A stretch of 64,000 bases of DNA from Streptomyces barringtoniae (lineage in GTDB: Bacteria; Actinomycetota; Actinomycetes; Streptomycetales; Streptomycetaceae), in contig NZ_JAJHNP010000004.1 in the NCBI RefSeq assembly GCF_020819595.1, forward strand, positions 428,480 to 492,479, given 5' to 3'. Shown piece by piece: positions 9,186-18,390 of this stretch. A model generated the notes under the pieces. That model searched no databases. It was given only the letters and a program-made list of their open reading frames with translations, and was not told the origin of the DNA. How positions within the stretch are numbered: position 1 is the stretch's first letter; each line of letters opens with the position of its first letter. The position numbers and the translations under genes were made by a program.

Positions 9186-10358
9186 ATGTCCGACCGCGAC
9201 CCGCAGCCGGTGGAGCGTCAGCTGCCGACGGAGGAGGCGCGGGATCTGCTCGCCCTCGTCCGGGACATCGCCCAGCGCGAGATCGCGCCGAAGGCCGCCG
9301 AGGAGGAGGACGCAGGGCGCTTCCCGCGCGAGGTCTTCACCCTGCTGTCCGAATCGGGCCTGCTCGGCCTGCCGTACGACTCCGAGTACGGCGGCGGCGA
9401 CCAGCCCTACGAGGTCTACCTCCAGGTCCTGGAGGAGCTCGCCGCGGCCCGGCTCACGGTGGGCCTCGGCGTCAGCGTGCACACGCTCGCCTCGTACGCG
9501 CTCGCCACCTACGGCACCAAGCAGCAGCAGGTCGAGCACCTGCCCGCCATGCTCGGCGGCGGCCTGCTCGGCGCGTACTGCCTCTCCGAGCCGTCCTCCG
9601 GCTCCGACGCGGCCTCCCTGCGCACCAAGGCCGTCCGCGACGGCGACCAGTGGGTGATCAACGGGACCAAGGCCTGGATCACGCACGGTGGCATCGCCGA
9701 CTTCTACACCGTGATGGCCCGCACCGGCGAGGAGGGCCCGCGCGGGATCACCGCCTTCCTGGTCCCCGGGGACGCGCCCGGGCTGAGCGGGGCGGTGCCC
9801 GAGAAGAAGATGGGCATGAAGGGCTCGCCCACCGCGCAGGTCCACCTCGACGGCGTCCGCGTCGGCGACGACCGGCGGATCGGCGAGGAGGGCCAGGGCT
9901 TCTTCATCGCCCTGTCCGCCCTCGACTCCGGGCGACTCGGCATCGCCGCCTGCGCGATCGGCCTCGCCCAGGCCGCACTGGACGAGGCGGTCGCCTACGC
10001 CACCCAGCGCCGGCAGTTCGGCCACCCCGTCGCCGACTTCCAGGGCCTGCGCTTCATGCTCGCCGACATGGCCACCCAGATCGAGGCCGGCCGGGCGCTC
10101 TACCTCGCCGCGGCCCGGCTGCGTGACGCCGGCAAGCCGTTCGCCAAGCAGGCCGCCATGGCCAAGCTGCACTGCACCGACGCGGCCATGAAGGTCACCA
10201 CGGACGCCGTGCAGATACTCGGTGGCTACGGCTACACCGCCGACTTCCCGGCCGAGCGCTACATGCGCGAGGCCAAGGTCCTGCAGATCGTCGAGGGCAC
10301 CAACCAGATCCAGCGGATGGTCATCGCCCGTCACGTGGCGGGACCCGAAGGCCGCTGA
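9186..10358 (+). CDS. Acyl-CoA dehydrogenase
   Basis: This 390-residue, FAD-dependent enzyme catalyses alpha,beta-dehydrogenation of an acyl-CoA. Family signatures are complete: AYCLSEPSSGSDAASLRTKA (FAD-binding), RRQFGHPVADFQGLRFMLADMA, and the C-terminal QILGGYGYTADFPAERYMREAK followed by QIVEGTNQIQR with the catalytic glutamate. The ATG has GGAGGAGACC upstream. It acts in fatty acid or branched-chain acyl-CoA breakdown; chain-length preference cannot be read. The TetR gene upstream is a plausible regulator. Confidence 0.95.
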   Translation: MSDRDPQPVERQLPTEEARDLLALVRDIAQREIAPKAAEEEDAGRFPREVFTLLSESGLLGLPYDSEYGGGDQPYEVYLQVLEELAAARLTVGLGVSVHTLASYALATYGTKQQQVEHLPAMLGGGLLGAYCLSEPSSGSDAASLRTKAVRDGDQWVINGTKAWITHGGIADFYTVMARTGEEGPRGITAFLVPGDAPGLSGAVPEKKMGMKGSPTAQVHLDGVRVGDDRRIGEEGQGFFIALSALDSGRLGIAACAIGLAQAALDEAVAYATQRRQFGHPVADFQGLRFMLADMATQIEAGRALYLAAARLRDAGKPFAKQAAMAKLHCTDAAMKVTTDAVQILGGYGYTADFPAERYMREAKVLQIVEGTNQIQRMVIARHVAGPEGR

Positions 10359-10566
10359 ACTGTCCCGTGAGGACCGTCGGGGCCGCCAGCCTGATCCACT
10401 CCGGATCGTGGCGGCCCGGCAGGGTCCGGCCCCGGTCGGCCCAGGTCCGCATGAGATCGCGGTAGATGGGCGGGTCCGGCGGCGCGGGCGGCGGCGGAAC
10501 CGATTCTGCGGGGCGAGGGACGAAGATTCGGCGCTGACGCCCGGTGACCGAGTGCATGGGGGTCAT
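10321..10566 (-). CDS. Small Pro/Arg-rich hypothetical protein, overlapping the acyl-CoA dehydrogenase 3' end
   Basis: This is an 81-residue minus-strand ORF whose last 38 bp are antisense to the end of the acyl-CoA dehydrogenase gene. The middle part (PIYRDLMRTWADRGRTLPGR) looks like real protein rather than shadow composition and resembles small conserved Streptomyces proteins. The ribosome binding site is weak and the start uncertain; a second Met lies four codons in. The function is unknown. Confidence 0.5.
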   Translation of the reverse strand: MTPMHSVTGRQRRIFVPRPAESVPPPPAPPDPPIYRDLMRTWADRGRTLPGRHDPEWIRLAAPTVLTGQFSGLRVPPRDGR

Positions 10567-10703
10567 ACCCGGGCAACGCGGCAGTGGCCCGACAGGTCAC
10601 CGCGCGGCGGAATCGAGCGTCAGTTCATGAATGTCCCGTCCCCGCTCTGGCCTCCTCAGGTCGGCTGACGTACCGTCAGCCGACCATCGCCCAGGGGGTG
10701 TCC

Positions 10704-11804
10704 GTGTCCGACGACCGTCCCGTACCGCTCGACGAGTACCCGGTGCACCAGGTGCCGCTGTCCATGAAGCACGTGGCGACCGGCGACCGCAACGCCTACG
10801 ACCGCTGCATCTTCCACGTCTTCGACCATTCCGGCCGCGCGCTGCTCATCCTCGGCCTCGGCGTCTACCCCAACCTCGGTGTGATCGACGCCTACGCCAC
10901 CCTGCGCACCGGGGACACCCTGCACGCCGTACGCGCCTCCGACGCGCTGGGGGAGGACCGGATGCGGCTCGCCGTCGGACCGCTGCGCATCGAGGTCCCG
11001 CGGCCGCTGAAGGAGCTGCGCCTGATCTGCGAGGACGAGCAGCTGTCGTACGACCTCACCTGGACGGCCGCCTTCCCGGCCCTGTGGGAGCCGCACCACC
11101 TCCAGCGCCGGGGCGACCGGCTCACCCTGGAGGGCCGCCGCTTCGTCCAGGCGGGCACCGCGGAGGGCGTGCTCCGGGCCGGGGGCGAGGAGTTCCGGGT
11201 CACCGCGGACGACTGGACCGGCACCCGGGACCGCAGCTGGGGCGTGCGGCCCGTCCCGGGCGAGGACGGCGGGCGGCTCGCCGCGGACCACCCCACCGAG
11301 GGCTTCCACTGGATCTGGTGCCCGGTCCGCTTCGAGGACCGCTTCATGATGGTCATCACGCAGGAGGACGCCGACGGCCACCGCTGCCTGAACGACGCGA
11401 CCCTGGTCCGCCCCGGCCGGCGCGACCGCCAACTGGGGTGGCCGCAGGCCGAGATCGGCTACCGCTCCGGCACCCGCCACCCGGAACGGGCGGTCATCCA
11501 TCTGGGGGACGCGCGGGAGTCGCGAAAGCTTGACGTCGAGATCCTGGCCTCCTCGCCGCTCGCCCTCGGCGCGGGCTATCCGCCGGCGGACGACTGGCAG
11601 CACGGCACCTGGCGCGGCCCCGGCTGGACCGATCGCCGTACCTACGACATGACCCTGCCCCACCCGCTGGCCGGTTACGGCGTCACCGACCACTCCGCCC
11701 GCTTCCGGCTGGACGGACGGACCGGCTACGGCATCTTCGAGCACGGCTCGTTCGGGCGGCACGACCCGAGCGGCTTCACCGGCTTCGACTCGGTCGCACC
11801 CTGA
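10704..11804 (+). CDS. Conserved hypothetical protein, beta-rich
   Basis: This is a 366-residue protein from the GTG at 10704, with CAGGGGG six bases upstream; the frame stays open to 10584 but has no good start there. There is no signal peptide or membrane helix. The regular beta-strand-like pattern (GRALLILGLGVYPNLGVIDAY, GFHWIWCPVRFEDRFMMVIT) recalls the AttH/CrtC-like lipocalin-type hydratase fold, but this is only an impression. It ends 14 bp before the phosphotransferase gene, so the two are likely one operon and may act on the same substrate. Confidence 0.8.
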   Translation: MSDDRPVPLDEYPVHQVPLSMKHVATGDRNAYDRCIFHVFDHSGRALLILGLGVYPNLGVIDAYATLRTGDTLHAVRASDALGEDRMRLAVGPLRIEVPRPLKELRLICEDEQLSYDLTWTAAFPALWEPHHLQRRGDRLTLEGRRFVQAGTAEGVLRAGGEEFRVTADDWTGTRDRSWGVRPVPGEDGGRLAADHPTEGFHWIWCPVRFEDRFMMVITQEDADGHRCLNDATLVRPGRRDRQLGWPQAEIGYRSGTRHPERAVIHLGDARESRKLDVEILASSPLALGAGYPPADDWQHGTWRGPGWTDRRTYDMTLPHPLAGYGVTDHSARFRLDGRTGYGIFEHGSFGRHDPSGFTGFDSVAP

Positions 11805-11818
11805 GGAAGGAGCCCGGC

Positions 11819-12916
11819 ATGGCCACGGCACCTCGTCCCCGTACGACCACGCGCGACCCCGAGGAACTCGCCCGGCGCCTGACCGCCTGGCTCGGCACCC
11901 GGCTGCCCGGAGCCAAGGCCACCGGGGTCACCGTCCCGGCCACCAACGGCATGTCCAGCGAGACCCTGCTGTTCGACCTCGAACACCCCGAGGCGCCTTT
12001 CGGAGGCTGTGCGTTGCGGCTCGCGGCGGACCCGTCGGCGTACACCGTCTTCCCCGAGTACGACATGGCCCGCCAGTACCGCACCCTTCGCCTGGTGGCC
12101 GAGCGCACCGACGTGCCCGTGCCGCGTGTGCTGTGGCTGGAGGAGGACCCGGGCCCGCTCGGGGCGCCGTTCTTCGTCATGGAGCGGGTCGCAGGCCGCG
12201 TGCCGCCGGACGTCATGCCGTACACCTATGAGGGCAGTTGGCTGTACGGGGCGAGCGACGGAGAACGCGAACACCTGGAGGCCGCAACCGTCGCGCTGTT
12301 GGCCCGTCTGCACGACCAAGTGCCCCTCGCCGAGGCGCAGTTCCTCGCCGGAACCGGGGCGGGCGACGCGCTGCGCCGTCATGTGACGGCCCAACGGGCC
12401 TACTACGCCTGGGTGATCGACGGCCTGCCCCGCTCACCCCTCATCGAGGCCGCCTTCGACCGGCTGGAGGAGCTGTGGCCGCGCGAGGCGGGCGAACCCG
12501 TCCTCAGCTGGGGGGATGCGCGCATCGGGAACATCGTCTACGACGGTTTCGAGCCCGTCGCCGTGCTGGACTGGGAGATGGCGGCACTCGCCCCGCGCGA
12601 GGTCGACCTCGGCTGGATCATCTTTCTGCACCGCTTCTTCCACGACCTCACGGTCGCCTCCGGACAGCGCGGACTGCCTGACTTCCTGCGCCGGGACCGC
12701 GTCGAGGCCCGCTACGCCCGCCTGACCGGCCACACCCCACGGGACATGGATTTCCACACCCTCTACGCCGCCCTGCGGCACGCGATCGTCATGCTCCGCG
12801 TCGCCTACCGGCAGGCGCACTTCGGGGAGGTCGCCGTCCCGGCGGACCCGGACACACTGATCCTGCACCACGACAGCCTGCGTGCCATGGTGCAGGGCGT
12901 GTACTGGATGCGGTGA
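11819..12916 (+). CDS. APH-fold phosphotransferase (ACAD10/11-like kinase family)
   Basis: This is a 365-residue protein with AAGGAG before the ATG. An N-terminal nucleotide-binding lobe precedes the Brenner-type catalytic loop LSWGDARIGNIVY and the metal-binding VLDWEMAALAPREVDLGW (DFG-like Asp). The family phosphorylates small hydroxylated substrates; homologues next to acyl-CoA dehydrogenases are often linked to 4-hydroxy acyl-CoA metabolism. An acyl-CoA dehydrogenase gene lies 1.4 kb upstream, which fits but does not prove this. It is less likely to be a drug-resistance kinase. Confidence 0.88.
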   Translation: MATAPRPRTTTRDPEELARRLTAWLGTRLPGAKATGVTVPATNGMSSETLLFDLEHPEAPFGGCALRLAADPSAYTVFPEYDMARQYRTLRLVAERTDVPVPRVLWLEEDPGPLGAPFFVMERVAGRVPPDVMPYTYEGSWLYGASDGEREHLEAATVALLARLHDQVPLAEAQFLAGTGAGDALRRHVTAQRAYYAWVIDGLPRSPLIEAAFDRLEELWPREAGEPVLSWGDARIGNIVYDGFEPVAVLDWEMAALAPREVDLGWIIFLHRFFHDLTVASGQRGLPDFLRRDRVEARYARLTGHTPRDMDFHTLYAALRHAIVMLRVAYRQAHFGEVAVPADPDTLILHHDSLRAMVQGVYWMR

Positions 12917-12922
12917 GGCCGT

Positions 12923-13357
12923 TCAGGCGGCCTGGCGGCGCATCGCCGGTACGCGCATCGGGCGCGAGCCCGGGCCGCCGACGTGCGAGAAGGGCTGCGT
13001 GCGCCAGTCCAGCCCCTGGGGGAGCGTCAGCAGCAGCGCGGTGTCCTGCTCCTGCGGCGCGAAGGACTCGTCCGCGGGGCGGGCGTCGCCGGCCGAACGG
13101 CCCGTGCCCGCACAGACCGTGAGACCGAACGGGTTCCACGGCGAGGCGCACAGCGCGTGCTCGGGCAGCACCTGCTCGTCCGCCAGCAGCGCGATCGGCT
13201 GAGCGCAGTCCGGGCAGATCACCCGGTACATCTCGAAGGTGTCGTAGGCGTCCGGATCGTCGTCGAGGGCGTCGGGTTCGACGCCCTCCGGCTCGGGCTC
13301 GACGACCGGCTGCTGCCGCTTGGACGCGGATCGACCAGGGTGATGGACACTCTGCAT
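12923..13357 (-). CDS. Conserved Streptomyces hypothetical protein with cysteine pairs
   Basis: This is a 144-residue protein with GGGGGAG before the ATG. It has an acidic N-terminal half, then VICPDCAQPIALL and HALCASPWNPFGLTVCAG, a pattern compatible with a structural metal site, though the spacing fits no zinc ribbon I know. It is soluble and its function is unknown. It converges on the APH-fold gene with a 6-bp gap and is divergent from the Lrp gene. Confidence 0.75.
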   Translation of the reverse strand: MQSVHHPGRSASKRQQPVVEPEPEGVEPDALDDDPDAYDTFEMYRVICPDCAQPIALLADEQVLPEHALCASPWNPFGLTVCAGTGRSAGDARPADESFAPQEQDTALLLTLPQGLDWRTQPFSHVGGPGSRPMRVPAMRRQAA

Positions 13358-13586
13358 GGAATTCTCCCCCTAAGGCTGGGCCGTTACGGCGCTGCGGCCT
13401 CGACCACACCAAGCACTTCCCGCCCGCCCTCGGCGGTAATCACGAGAACATCACGGAGCCGGTTCCCGGCGTGTGGCGTTCGTCACATGCCGTGTGCAGG
13501 TGCCCGCTGCGGGCCTTGTGCGGCGCTTTTTGTATCGAACCGGCTATGACCTGCGCTCTCGGCTATCCCAGGAGATCAAGCGCACT

Positions 13587-13601
13587 GTAGGTTTTGGCGC
13601 C
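13587..13601 (+). promoter_or_regulatory. Candidate -10 box close to the Lrp start
   Basis: TAGGTT at 13587-13592 lies 9 nt before the ATG, which would give a nearly leaderless transcript. The -35 region is weak. No Shine-Dalgarno sequence is visible before this ATG, in keeping with leaderless initiation. Confidence 0.4.
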
Positions 13602-14042
13602 ATGGAGGAGCTGGACCGACAGATCGTGCAGCTGCTCGTCAAGGACGGGCGGATGAGCTACACAGACCTGGGCAAGGCCACGGGCCTGTCCACGTCCGCC
13701 GTGCACCAGCGGGTGCGCCGGCTGGAACAGCGTGGCGTCATCCGCGGCTACGCCGCGGTGGTCGACCCCGAGGCCGTCGGGCTGCCGCTCACCGCGTTCA
13801 TCTCGGTGAAACCGTTCGACCCCAGCGCCCCCGACGACATCGCGGACCGCCTCGCCGACGTGCCCGAGATCGAGGCCTGCCACAGCGTCGCGGGCGACGA
13901 GAACTACATCCTCAAGGTGCGCGTGGCCACCCCGCACGAACTGGAGGAGCTGCTGGCGAGGCTCCGCGGCCTGGCAGGGGTGTCGACGCGCACGACGGTG
14001 GTCCTCTCCACGCCGTACGAGGCGCGACCGCCACGGATCTGA
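13602..14042 (+). CDS. Lrp/AsnC-family transcriptional regulator
   Basis: This is a 146-residue protein from the ATG at 13602, which begins the domain exactly (MEELDRQIVQLLVKDGRMSY). The helix-turn-helix covers about residues 4-50 (LGKATGLSTSAVHQRVRRLEQRGVI). The RAM ligand-binding domain follows, with the typical VAGDENYILKVRV. Members bind amino acids and often control amino-acid metabolism. The amidohydrolase gene starts 70 bp downstream in the same direction and could be a target or operon partner. Confidence 0.93.
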   Translation: MEELDRQIVQLLVKDGRMSYTDLGKATGLSTSAVHQRVRRLEQRGVIRGYAAVVDPEAVGLPLTAFISVKPFDPSAPDDIADRLADVPEIEACHSVAGDENYILKVRVATPHELEELLARLRGLAGVSTRTTVVLSTPYEARPPRI

Positions 14043-14112
14043 TCACCGCACGGGGTGCGTTTCGGGCGCCCCGGGTACAGCCGGCGCCGGCCGGGGCGGG
14101 AAACTGTCCGCC

Positions 14113-15726
14113 ATGAGCGACCGCACCGCCGACCCCGAGTCCCCCAAGACCGTCCTGCTGCGCCGAGGCGAGGTGCACAGCCCCGCCGACCCCTTCGCCA
14201 CGGCGATGGTGGTGGAGCGCGGCCAAGTCGCCTGGGTCGGTTCGGAGGGTGCCGCCGACGCCTTCGCCGACGGCGTGGACGAGGTGATCGACCTCGACGG
14301 CGCCCTGGTGACCCCGGCCTTCACCGACGCCCATGTGCACACCACCGCCACCGGTCTCGCGCTGACCGGCCTGGACCTGTCCGGCGCCGCCACCCTGGAG
14401 GCGGCCCTCACCCTGGTCCGCGACTTCGCCGCCGCCCGCCCGGACGACCGCGTCCTGCTGGGCCACGGCTGGGACGCCGCCCGCTGGCCCGGCGGCCGCC
14501 CGCCGACCCGCGCCGAACTCGACGAGGCCACCGGCGGCCGCCCGCTGTACCTCTCCCGCATCGACGTGCACTCGGCGGTCGTCAGCACCGCCCTGCTGGA
14601 CCTGATCCCCGGCGACGTCCCCCGCGCGGACGCCCCGCTCACCGCCGACGCCCACCACACCGTCCGGGAGGCCGCCCTCGCGGCCATCACCCCGGCCCAG
14701 CGCGCCGAGGCCCAGCGCACCGCGCTCGCCCACGCCGCCTCCCTCGGCATCGGCTCGGTGCACGAGTGCGGCGGCCCGAAGATCTCCTCCGAGGACGACT
14801 TCACCGGACTGCTGCAGCTCGCCGCCGAGGTGCCCGGCCCGCGCGTGGTCGGCTACTGGGCCGAGCAGAACGTCCGGAAGGCTCGGGAACTGGGCGCCGT
14901 GGGCGCGGCGGGCGACCTCTTCGCCGACGGCGCCCTCGGCTCGCACACCGCCTGCCTGCACGAGCCGTACGCCGACGCCGGCCACACGGGTACGGCCTAC
15001 CTGGACGCCGAGGCCGTCGCCGCCCATGTCGTCGCCTGCACCGAGGCGGGCCTGCAGGCCGGCTTCCACGCCATCGGGGACGCCGCCGTGACCGCCGTCG
15101 TGGAGGGCGTGCGCGCCGCTGCCGAGAAGCTCGGCCTCGCCCGCGTCCGCGCCGCCCGGCATCGCGTCGAGCACGCCGAGATGCTCACCCCCGAGACCGT
15201 CGCCGGCTTCGCCGAACTGGGCCTGATCGCCTCCGTGCAGCCCGCCTTCGACGCGCTGTGGGGCGGCGAGGACGGCATGTACGCCCGGCGGCTGGGCACC
15301 GAACGGGCCCGCACCCTCAACCCCTTCGCGGCCCTGCTGCGCGCCGGTGTGCCCCTCGCCTTCGGCTCCGACAGCCCGGTCACCCCGCTCGACCCGTGGG
15401 GGACCGTCCGCGCCGCCGCGTTCCACCACACGCCCGAGCACCGGGTGTCCGTCCGGGCCGCCTTCACGGCGCACACGCGCGGCGGCTGGCGGGCCGTGGG
15501 ACGGGACGACGCCGGTGCCCTGGTGCCGGGCGCGCCCGCCGACTACGCGGTCTGGCGCACCGACGAACTGGTCGTCCAGGCCCCCGACGACCGGGTGGCC
15601 CGCTGGTCGACGGACCCGCGCTCCGGCACGCCCGGCCTGCCGGATCTCACTCCCGGCCGCGACCTGCCGGTCTGTCTGCGCACCGTGGTGGGCGGGCGGA
15701 CGGTGTTCGTACGGCCGGGCGAGTGA
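14113..15726 (+). CDS. YtcJ-like metal-dependent amidohydrolase
   Basis: This is a 537-residue protein. The N-terminal beta domain runs into the metal-binding [11 protein letters not shown]. Later come HAIGDAAV (metal His) and [10 protein letters not shown], and the C-terminal [13 protein letters not shown] gives the catalytic Asp. The domain order and length fit the YtcJ/AmidoHydro_3 family of cytoplasmic deacylases. The substrate is unknown. It is followed by a 556-bp gap, so it probably ends its transcript. Confidence 0.9.
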   Translation: MSDRTADPESPKTVLLRRGEVHSPADPFATAMVVERGQVAWVGSEGAADAFADGVDEVIDLDGALVTPAFTDAHVHTTATGLALTGLDLSGAATLEAALTLVRDFAAARPDDRVLLGHGWDAARWPGGRPPTRAELDEATGGRPLYLSRIDVHSAVVSTALLDLIPGDVPRADAPLTADAHHTVREAALAAITPAQRAEAQRTALAHAASLGIGSVHECGGPKISSEDDFTGLLQLAAEVPGPRVVGYWAEQNVRKARELGAVGAAGDLFADGALGSHTACLHEPYADAGHTGTAYLDAEAVAAHVVACTEAGLQAGFHAIGDAAVTAVVEGVRAAAEKLGLARVRAARHRVEHAEMLTPETVAGFAELGLIASVQPAFDALWGGEDGMYARRLGTERARTLNPFAALLRAGVPLAFGSDSPVTPLDPWGTVRAAAFHHTPEHRVSVRAAFTAHTRGGWRAVGRDDAGALVPGAPADYAVWRTDELVVQAPDDRVARWSTDPRSGTPGLPDLTPGRDLPVCLRTVVGGRTVFVRPGE

Positions 15727-16282
15727 TCTACGGGGGTGGCGCGGCGGCGATCCCTCGCCGCCGCGCCACCGCCCGACCTGCGCATCCTCCCCCAAGGCCG
15801 TGCCGTTCGGGCCGTCTTCGCAGGCCAGGGGGCTGTTGACAGTCGACGGCCGGGGGCCGGTAGGTTCGGCCGAGTCCACCACCGGACGCCTGACCGGGGA
15901 GCGTTCGCGCAACTCGTCGCAGCGCCGCTGGGTCAGGGACGGTGTGCCGCACCGGGGCACCGTCGCTGGGAGCCAGGCTCAGCGCCCGCGCCGCCGAGGG
16001 AACGTTCCGGCCCGGCAAGGTGTGACCCGGGTGGGGCCCGTGCGCTCAGTAGACAACGGCTTTCGGTCGATCCGCAGCCAGCGGGTCCCAGGTCGGCCCG
16101 AAGGGCGCCGGGCCCCCATCCGCCGTGGTGGGCGAGCGGCCCCGGTGTGCCGTGAAGGTGCCGAAAAACGCATTCTTACCCCACTCTTGTGGAATCGACA
16201 CCACCAAAGGAAGCACTCCGCACGTCTTACCAGGCGGTGGCCACTATGGTGGACCCCTGCGTACGACCAAGAAGGGGCAGCA
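15727..16282. other. Long intergenic region upstream of ppm1, 556 bp
   Basis: No convincing gene is visible. The region contains a possible vegetative promoter (TTGACA at about 15836 with TAGGTT about 19 bp later, plus strand) some 430 bp before ppm1, and a closer -10-like TATGGT at 16245-16250 with a weak -35. The stretch between is rich in potential stem-loops. A long leader or small RNA is possible but unproven. Confidence 0.4.
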
Positions 16283-17080
16283 GTGAACGACGGCGACGGG
16301 ACTCTCGCGGCCAAGGCCCAGGGGAGGCAGTTCGGTCCGCTCGGCACGGCCTTGGTGATCATTCCGACCTACAACGAGGCGGAGAACATCAAGACCATCG
16401 TCGGCCGGGTACGCAAGGCCGTCCCCGAGGCGCACGTGCTGATCGCGGACGACAACAGCCCCGACGGCACCGGAAAGCTCGCCGACGAGCTGGCCGCCGA
16501 GGACGGGAACGTCCAGGTGATGCACCGCAAGGGCAAGGAAGGCCTGGGCGCCGCCTACCTCGCGGGCTTCCGCTGGGGTCTTGAGCGCGACTACGGCGTG
16601 CTGATCGAGATGGACGCCGACGGCTCCCACCAGCCCGAGGAGCTTCCCCGGCTGCTCACCGCCCTCAAGGGTGCCGACCTGGTGCTCGGCTCCCGCTGGG
16701 TGCCCGGCGGCCGCGTGGTGAACTGGCCCAAGTCGCGTGAGTTCATCTCCCGTGGCGGCAGTCTGTACTCCCGGCTCGCCCTCGGCCTGCCGCTTCGCGA
16801 CATCACCGGCGGCTACCGCGCCTTCCGCCGCGAGACGCTGGAGGGGCTGGGTCTGGACGAGGTCGCCTCGCAGGGCTACTGCTTCCAGGTCGACCTGGCC
16901 CGCCGCGCGGTCAAGGCCGGCTACCAAGTGGTCGAGGTCCCGATCACCTTCGTCGAGCGTGAACTCGGCGACTCCAAGATGAGCAAGGACATCCTCATCG
17001 AGGCGCTGTGGCGGGTCACCGCCTGGGGCGCGGGGGAGCGGGTCGCCAAGCTCACCGGCAAGAACAAGCGGGCCAGGTAG
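16283..17080 (+). CDS. ppm1: Polyprenol-phosphate mannose synthase
   Basis: This is a 265-residue GT-A glycosyltransferase of family 2 that transfers mannose from GDP-mannose to polyprenol phosphate on the cytoplasmic membrane face, supplying protein O-mannosylation and other mannosylations. The GTG at 16283 has GAAGGGG upstream. Signatures: [11 protein letters not shown] (about 26-36), [10 protein letters not shown], the DAD metal motif (111-113), SHQPEELP, and [16 protein letters not shown]. It lacks the fused acyltransferase domain found in some actinobacterial Ppm1 proteins, as in S. coelicolor Ppm1 (SCO1423, from memory), where loss gives phage phiC31 resistance and antibiotic hypersensitivity. 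The glycosyltransferases at 27.5 kb may share its mannose pathway. Confidence 0.93.
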   Translation: MNDGDGTLAAKAQGRQFGPLGTALVIIPTYNEAENIKTIVGRVRKAVPEAHVLIADDNSPDGTGKLADELAAEDGNVQVMHRKGKEGLGAAYLAGFRWGLERDYGVLIEMDADGSHQPEELPRLLTALKGADLVLGSRWVPGGRVVNWPKSREFISRGGSLYSRLALGLPLRDITGGYRAFRRETLEGLGLDEVASQGYCFQVDLARRAVKAGYQVVEVPITFVERELGDSKMSKDILIEALWRVTAWGAGERVAKLTGKNKRAR

Positions 17081-17165
17081 TCGCAAGCGGGCCGATGCGT
17101 CTCGGTCGGCCCTGGGCGAACATCCCCTTATCCCGCGCTGAGCCGCCGCCAGGCACACTGGGGGC

Positions 17166-17720
17166 ATGACGACTGGCGCTCCGACCTCTCCGTACACCGC
17201 CCGGCCCCGGCGCTCCCGGCTGCGCAGATATCTGCCGCTGGGCGTCGCCGCCTGGCTGGTGCTGGAGATCTGGCTGCTGACGCTGGTCGCGGGGGCGGCC
17301 GGGGGGTTTGCCGTGTTCCTGCTGCTCGTCGCGGGCTTCGTGGCCGGCTCCGTGGTCATCAAGCGGGCCGGCCGCCGCGCCTTCCAGAGCCTGAACGAGG
17401 CGCTGCAGCGGGGCGGTTCACCGGAGCGCGGCGGCGGCAACGGCCTGATGATGCTCGGCGGCCTGCTGCTGATCATCCCGGGTCTGGTCTCCGACGTGGC
17501 CGGCCTGCTCCTGCTGCTCCCGCCGGTGCAGCAGGCCGTGAGCCGCTACGCGGAGAACGCCCTGGACAAGAGGCTGCGCACGGCGGCCCCGGGCAGTCTC
17601 GGCGACGCCTTCCAGCAGGCCCGTATCCGCCGTCCCGACGGCAAGGTGGTGCCGGGCGAGGTCATCCGTCAGGACCGGCCCGAGCCGGGGGAACAGCAGC
17701 GTCCACCGCTGACCCGCTGA
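17166..17720 (+). CDS. FxsA-family membrane protein
   Basis: This is a 184-residue protein with two to three hydrophobic segments (YLPLGVAAWLVLEIWLLTLVAG, GFAVFLLLVAGFVAGSVVI, MMLGGLLLIIPGLVSDVAGLLLLLPP). The segment LLLIIPGLVSDVAGLLLLLPP is the FxsA core, named for suppression of F exclusion of phage T7 in E. coli. The cellular role is unclear. It follows ppm1 by 85 bp and ends at a strong bidirectional terminator, so ppm1 and this gene may be co-transcribed. Confidence 0.88.
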   Translation: MTTGAPTSPYTARPRRSRLRRYLPLGVAAWLVLEIWLLTLVAGAAGGFAVFLLLVAGFVAGSVVIKRAGRRAFQSLNEALQRGGSPERGGGNGLMMLGGLLLIIPGLVSDVAGLLLLLPPVQQAVSRYAENALDKRLRTAAPGSLGDAFQQARIRRPDGKVVPGEVIRQDRPEPGEQQRPPLTR

Positions 17721-17754
17721 GCACGCCCCCGCAGAGCTAGCTCCCGGACATGCG

Positions 17755-17799
17755 AAACCGCGGGCGCCGTACGTGAATCACGTACGGCGCCCGCGGTTT
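17755..17799. terminator. Perfect bidirectional terminator between the FxsA-family gene and rbpA
   Basis: A 22-bp perfect inverted repeat (17755-17776 with 17778-17799) has its centre at 17777. The arms end in AAA on the left and TTT on the right, so each strand carries a short U run. It separates two convergent genes. Confidence 0.9.
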
Positions 17800-17834
17800 T
17801 CGGATGGGCTGTGTCCGCGCCCAGCCCGCAGGAA

Positions 17835-18209
17835 CTAGGCCGACTTACGGCTGTCCCGAGGGTGAACCGCGATGTTCATCGCCCCCGAGCGCAGAACCGC
17901 CAGGCGCTCCTCGAGGACCTCTTCGAGTTCCTCACGGGTGCGCCGCTCCATCAGCATGTCCCAGTGGGTACGCGCAGGCTTGGCCTTCTTCTCCTCAGGG
18001 CCGTCACCGTCGACGAGGAGTGCCTGGGCTCCGCAGACCTTGCACTCCCACTCCGGCGGAATCTCCGCCTCGACCGAGAAGGGCATCTCGAAGCGGTGCC
18101 CCTTCTCGCATGCGTACTCCACGGCCTGGCGCGGAGCCAGGTCGATACCGCGGTCCGTCTCGTAGCTGGTCACCACGAGGCGCGTACCGCGAAGAGCTCG
18201 CTCACTCAT
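17835..18209 (-). CDS. rbpA: RNA polymerase-binding protein RbpA
   Basis: This is a 124-residue transcription activator that binds principal sigma factors and the RNA polymerase beta subunit and stabilises the open complex. The metal-binding residues Cys34, His38, Cys56 and Cys59 are all present (CEKGH and CKVCG). The C-terminal sigma-interaction helix appears as LMERRTREELEEVLEERLAVLR. The ATG at 18209 has GGGAGGCACGATTC before it. A sigma-R-type promoter lies about 60-90 bp upstream. It is nearly identical in length and motifs to S. coelicolor RbpA (SCO1421, from memory). Confidence 0.97.
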   Translation of the reverse strand: MSERALRGTRLVVTSYETDRGIDLAPRQAVEYACEKGHRFEMPFSVEAEIPPEWECKVCGAQALLVDGDGPEEKKAKPARTHWDMLMERRTREELEEVLEERLAVLRSGAMNIAVHPRDSRKSA

Positions 18210-18270
18210 GAATCGTGCCTCCCGGGCTTGTCGCCCACAGGACAGGTGTCGCTGTCGTCGTCATCCGGTC

Positions 18271-18297
18271 AACGTCCGGTCGGCGGTAAAGATTCCC
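18271..18297 (-). promoter_or_regulatory. Sigma-R-type (disulphide stress) promoter of rbpA
   Basis: On the minus strand GGGAAT (18292-18297) is followed by exactly 18 bases and then GTT (18271-18273), matching the GGAAT-N18-GTT consensus of sigma R. It would start transcription about 55 bases before the rbpA ATG. rbpA is an established member of the sigma-R regulon in S. coelicolor. Confidence 0.88.
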
Positions 18298-18372
18298 GTT
18301 CCGTGTCCCGTTCCGGGTCATGCGTCGCCGTCGTAGCCGCCCCTTGTTCTACCCACCGGCGCCCGGTTTGTC

Positions 18373-18390
18373 ACATCTGATAGCAGATGT
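18373..18390. promoter_or_regulatory. Perfect inverted repeat far upstream of rbpA
   Basis: ACATCTG-ATAG-CAGATGT forms an 18-bp operator-like palindrome about 165 bp upstream of the rbpA ATG and about 100 bp past the end of the convergent MFS gene. It has no U tract, so an operator is more likely than a terminator. Confidence 0.45.
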
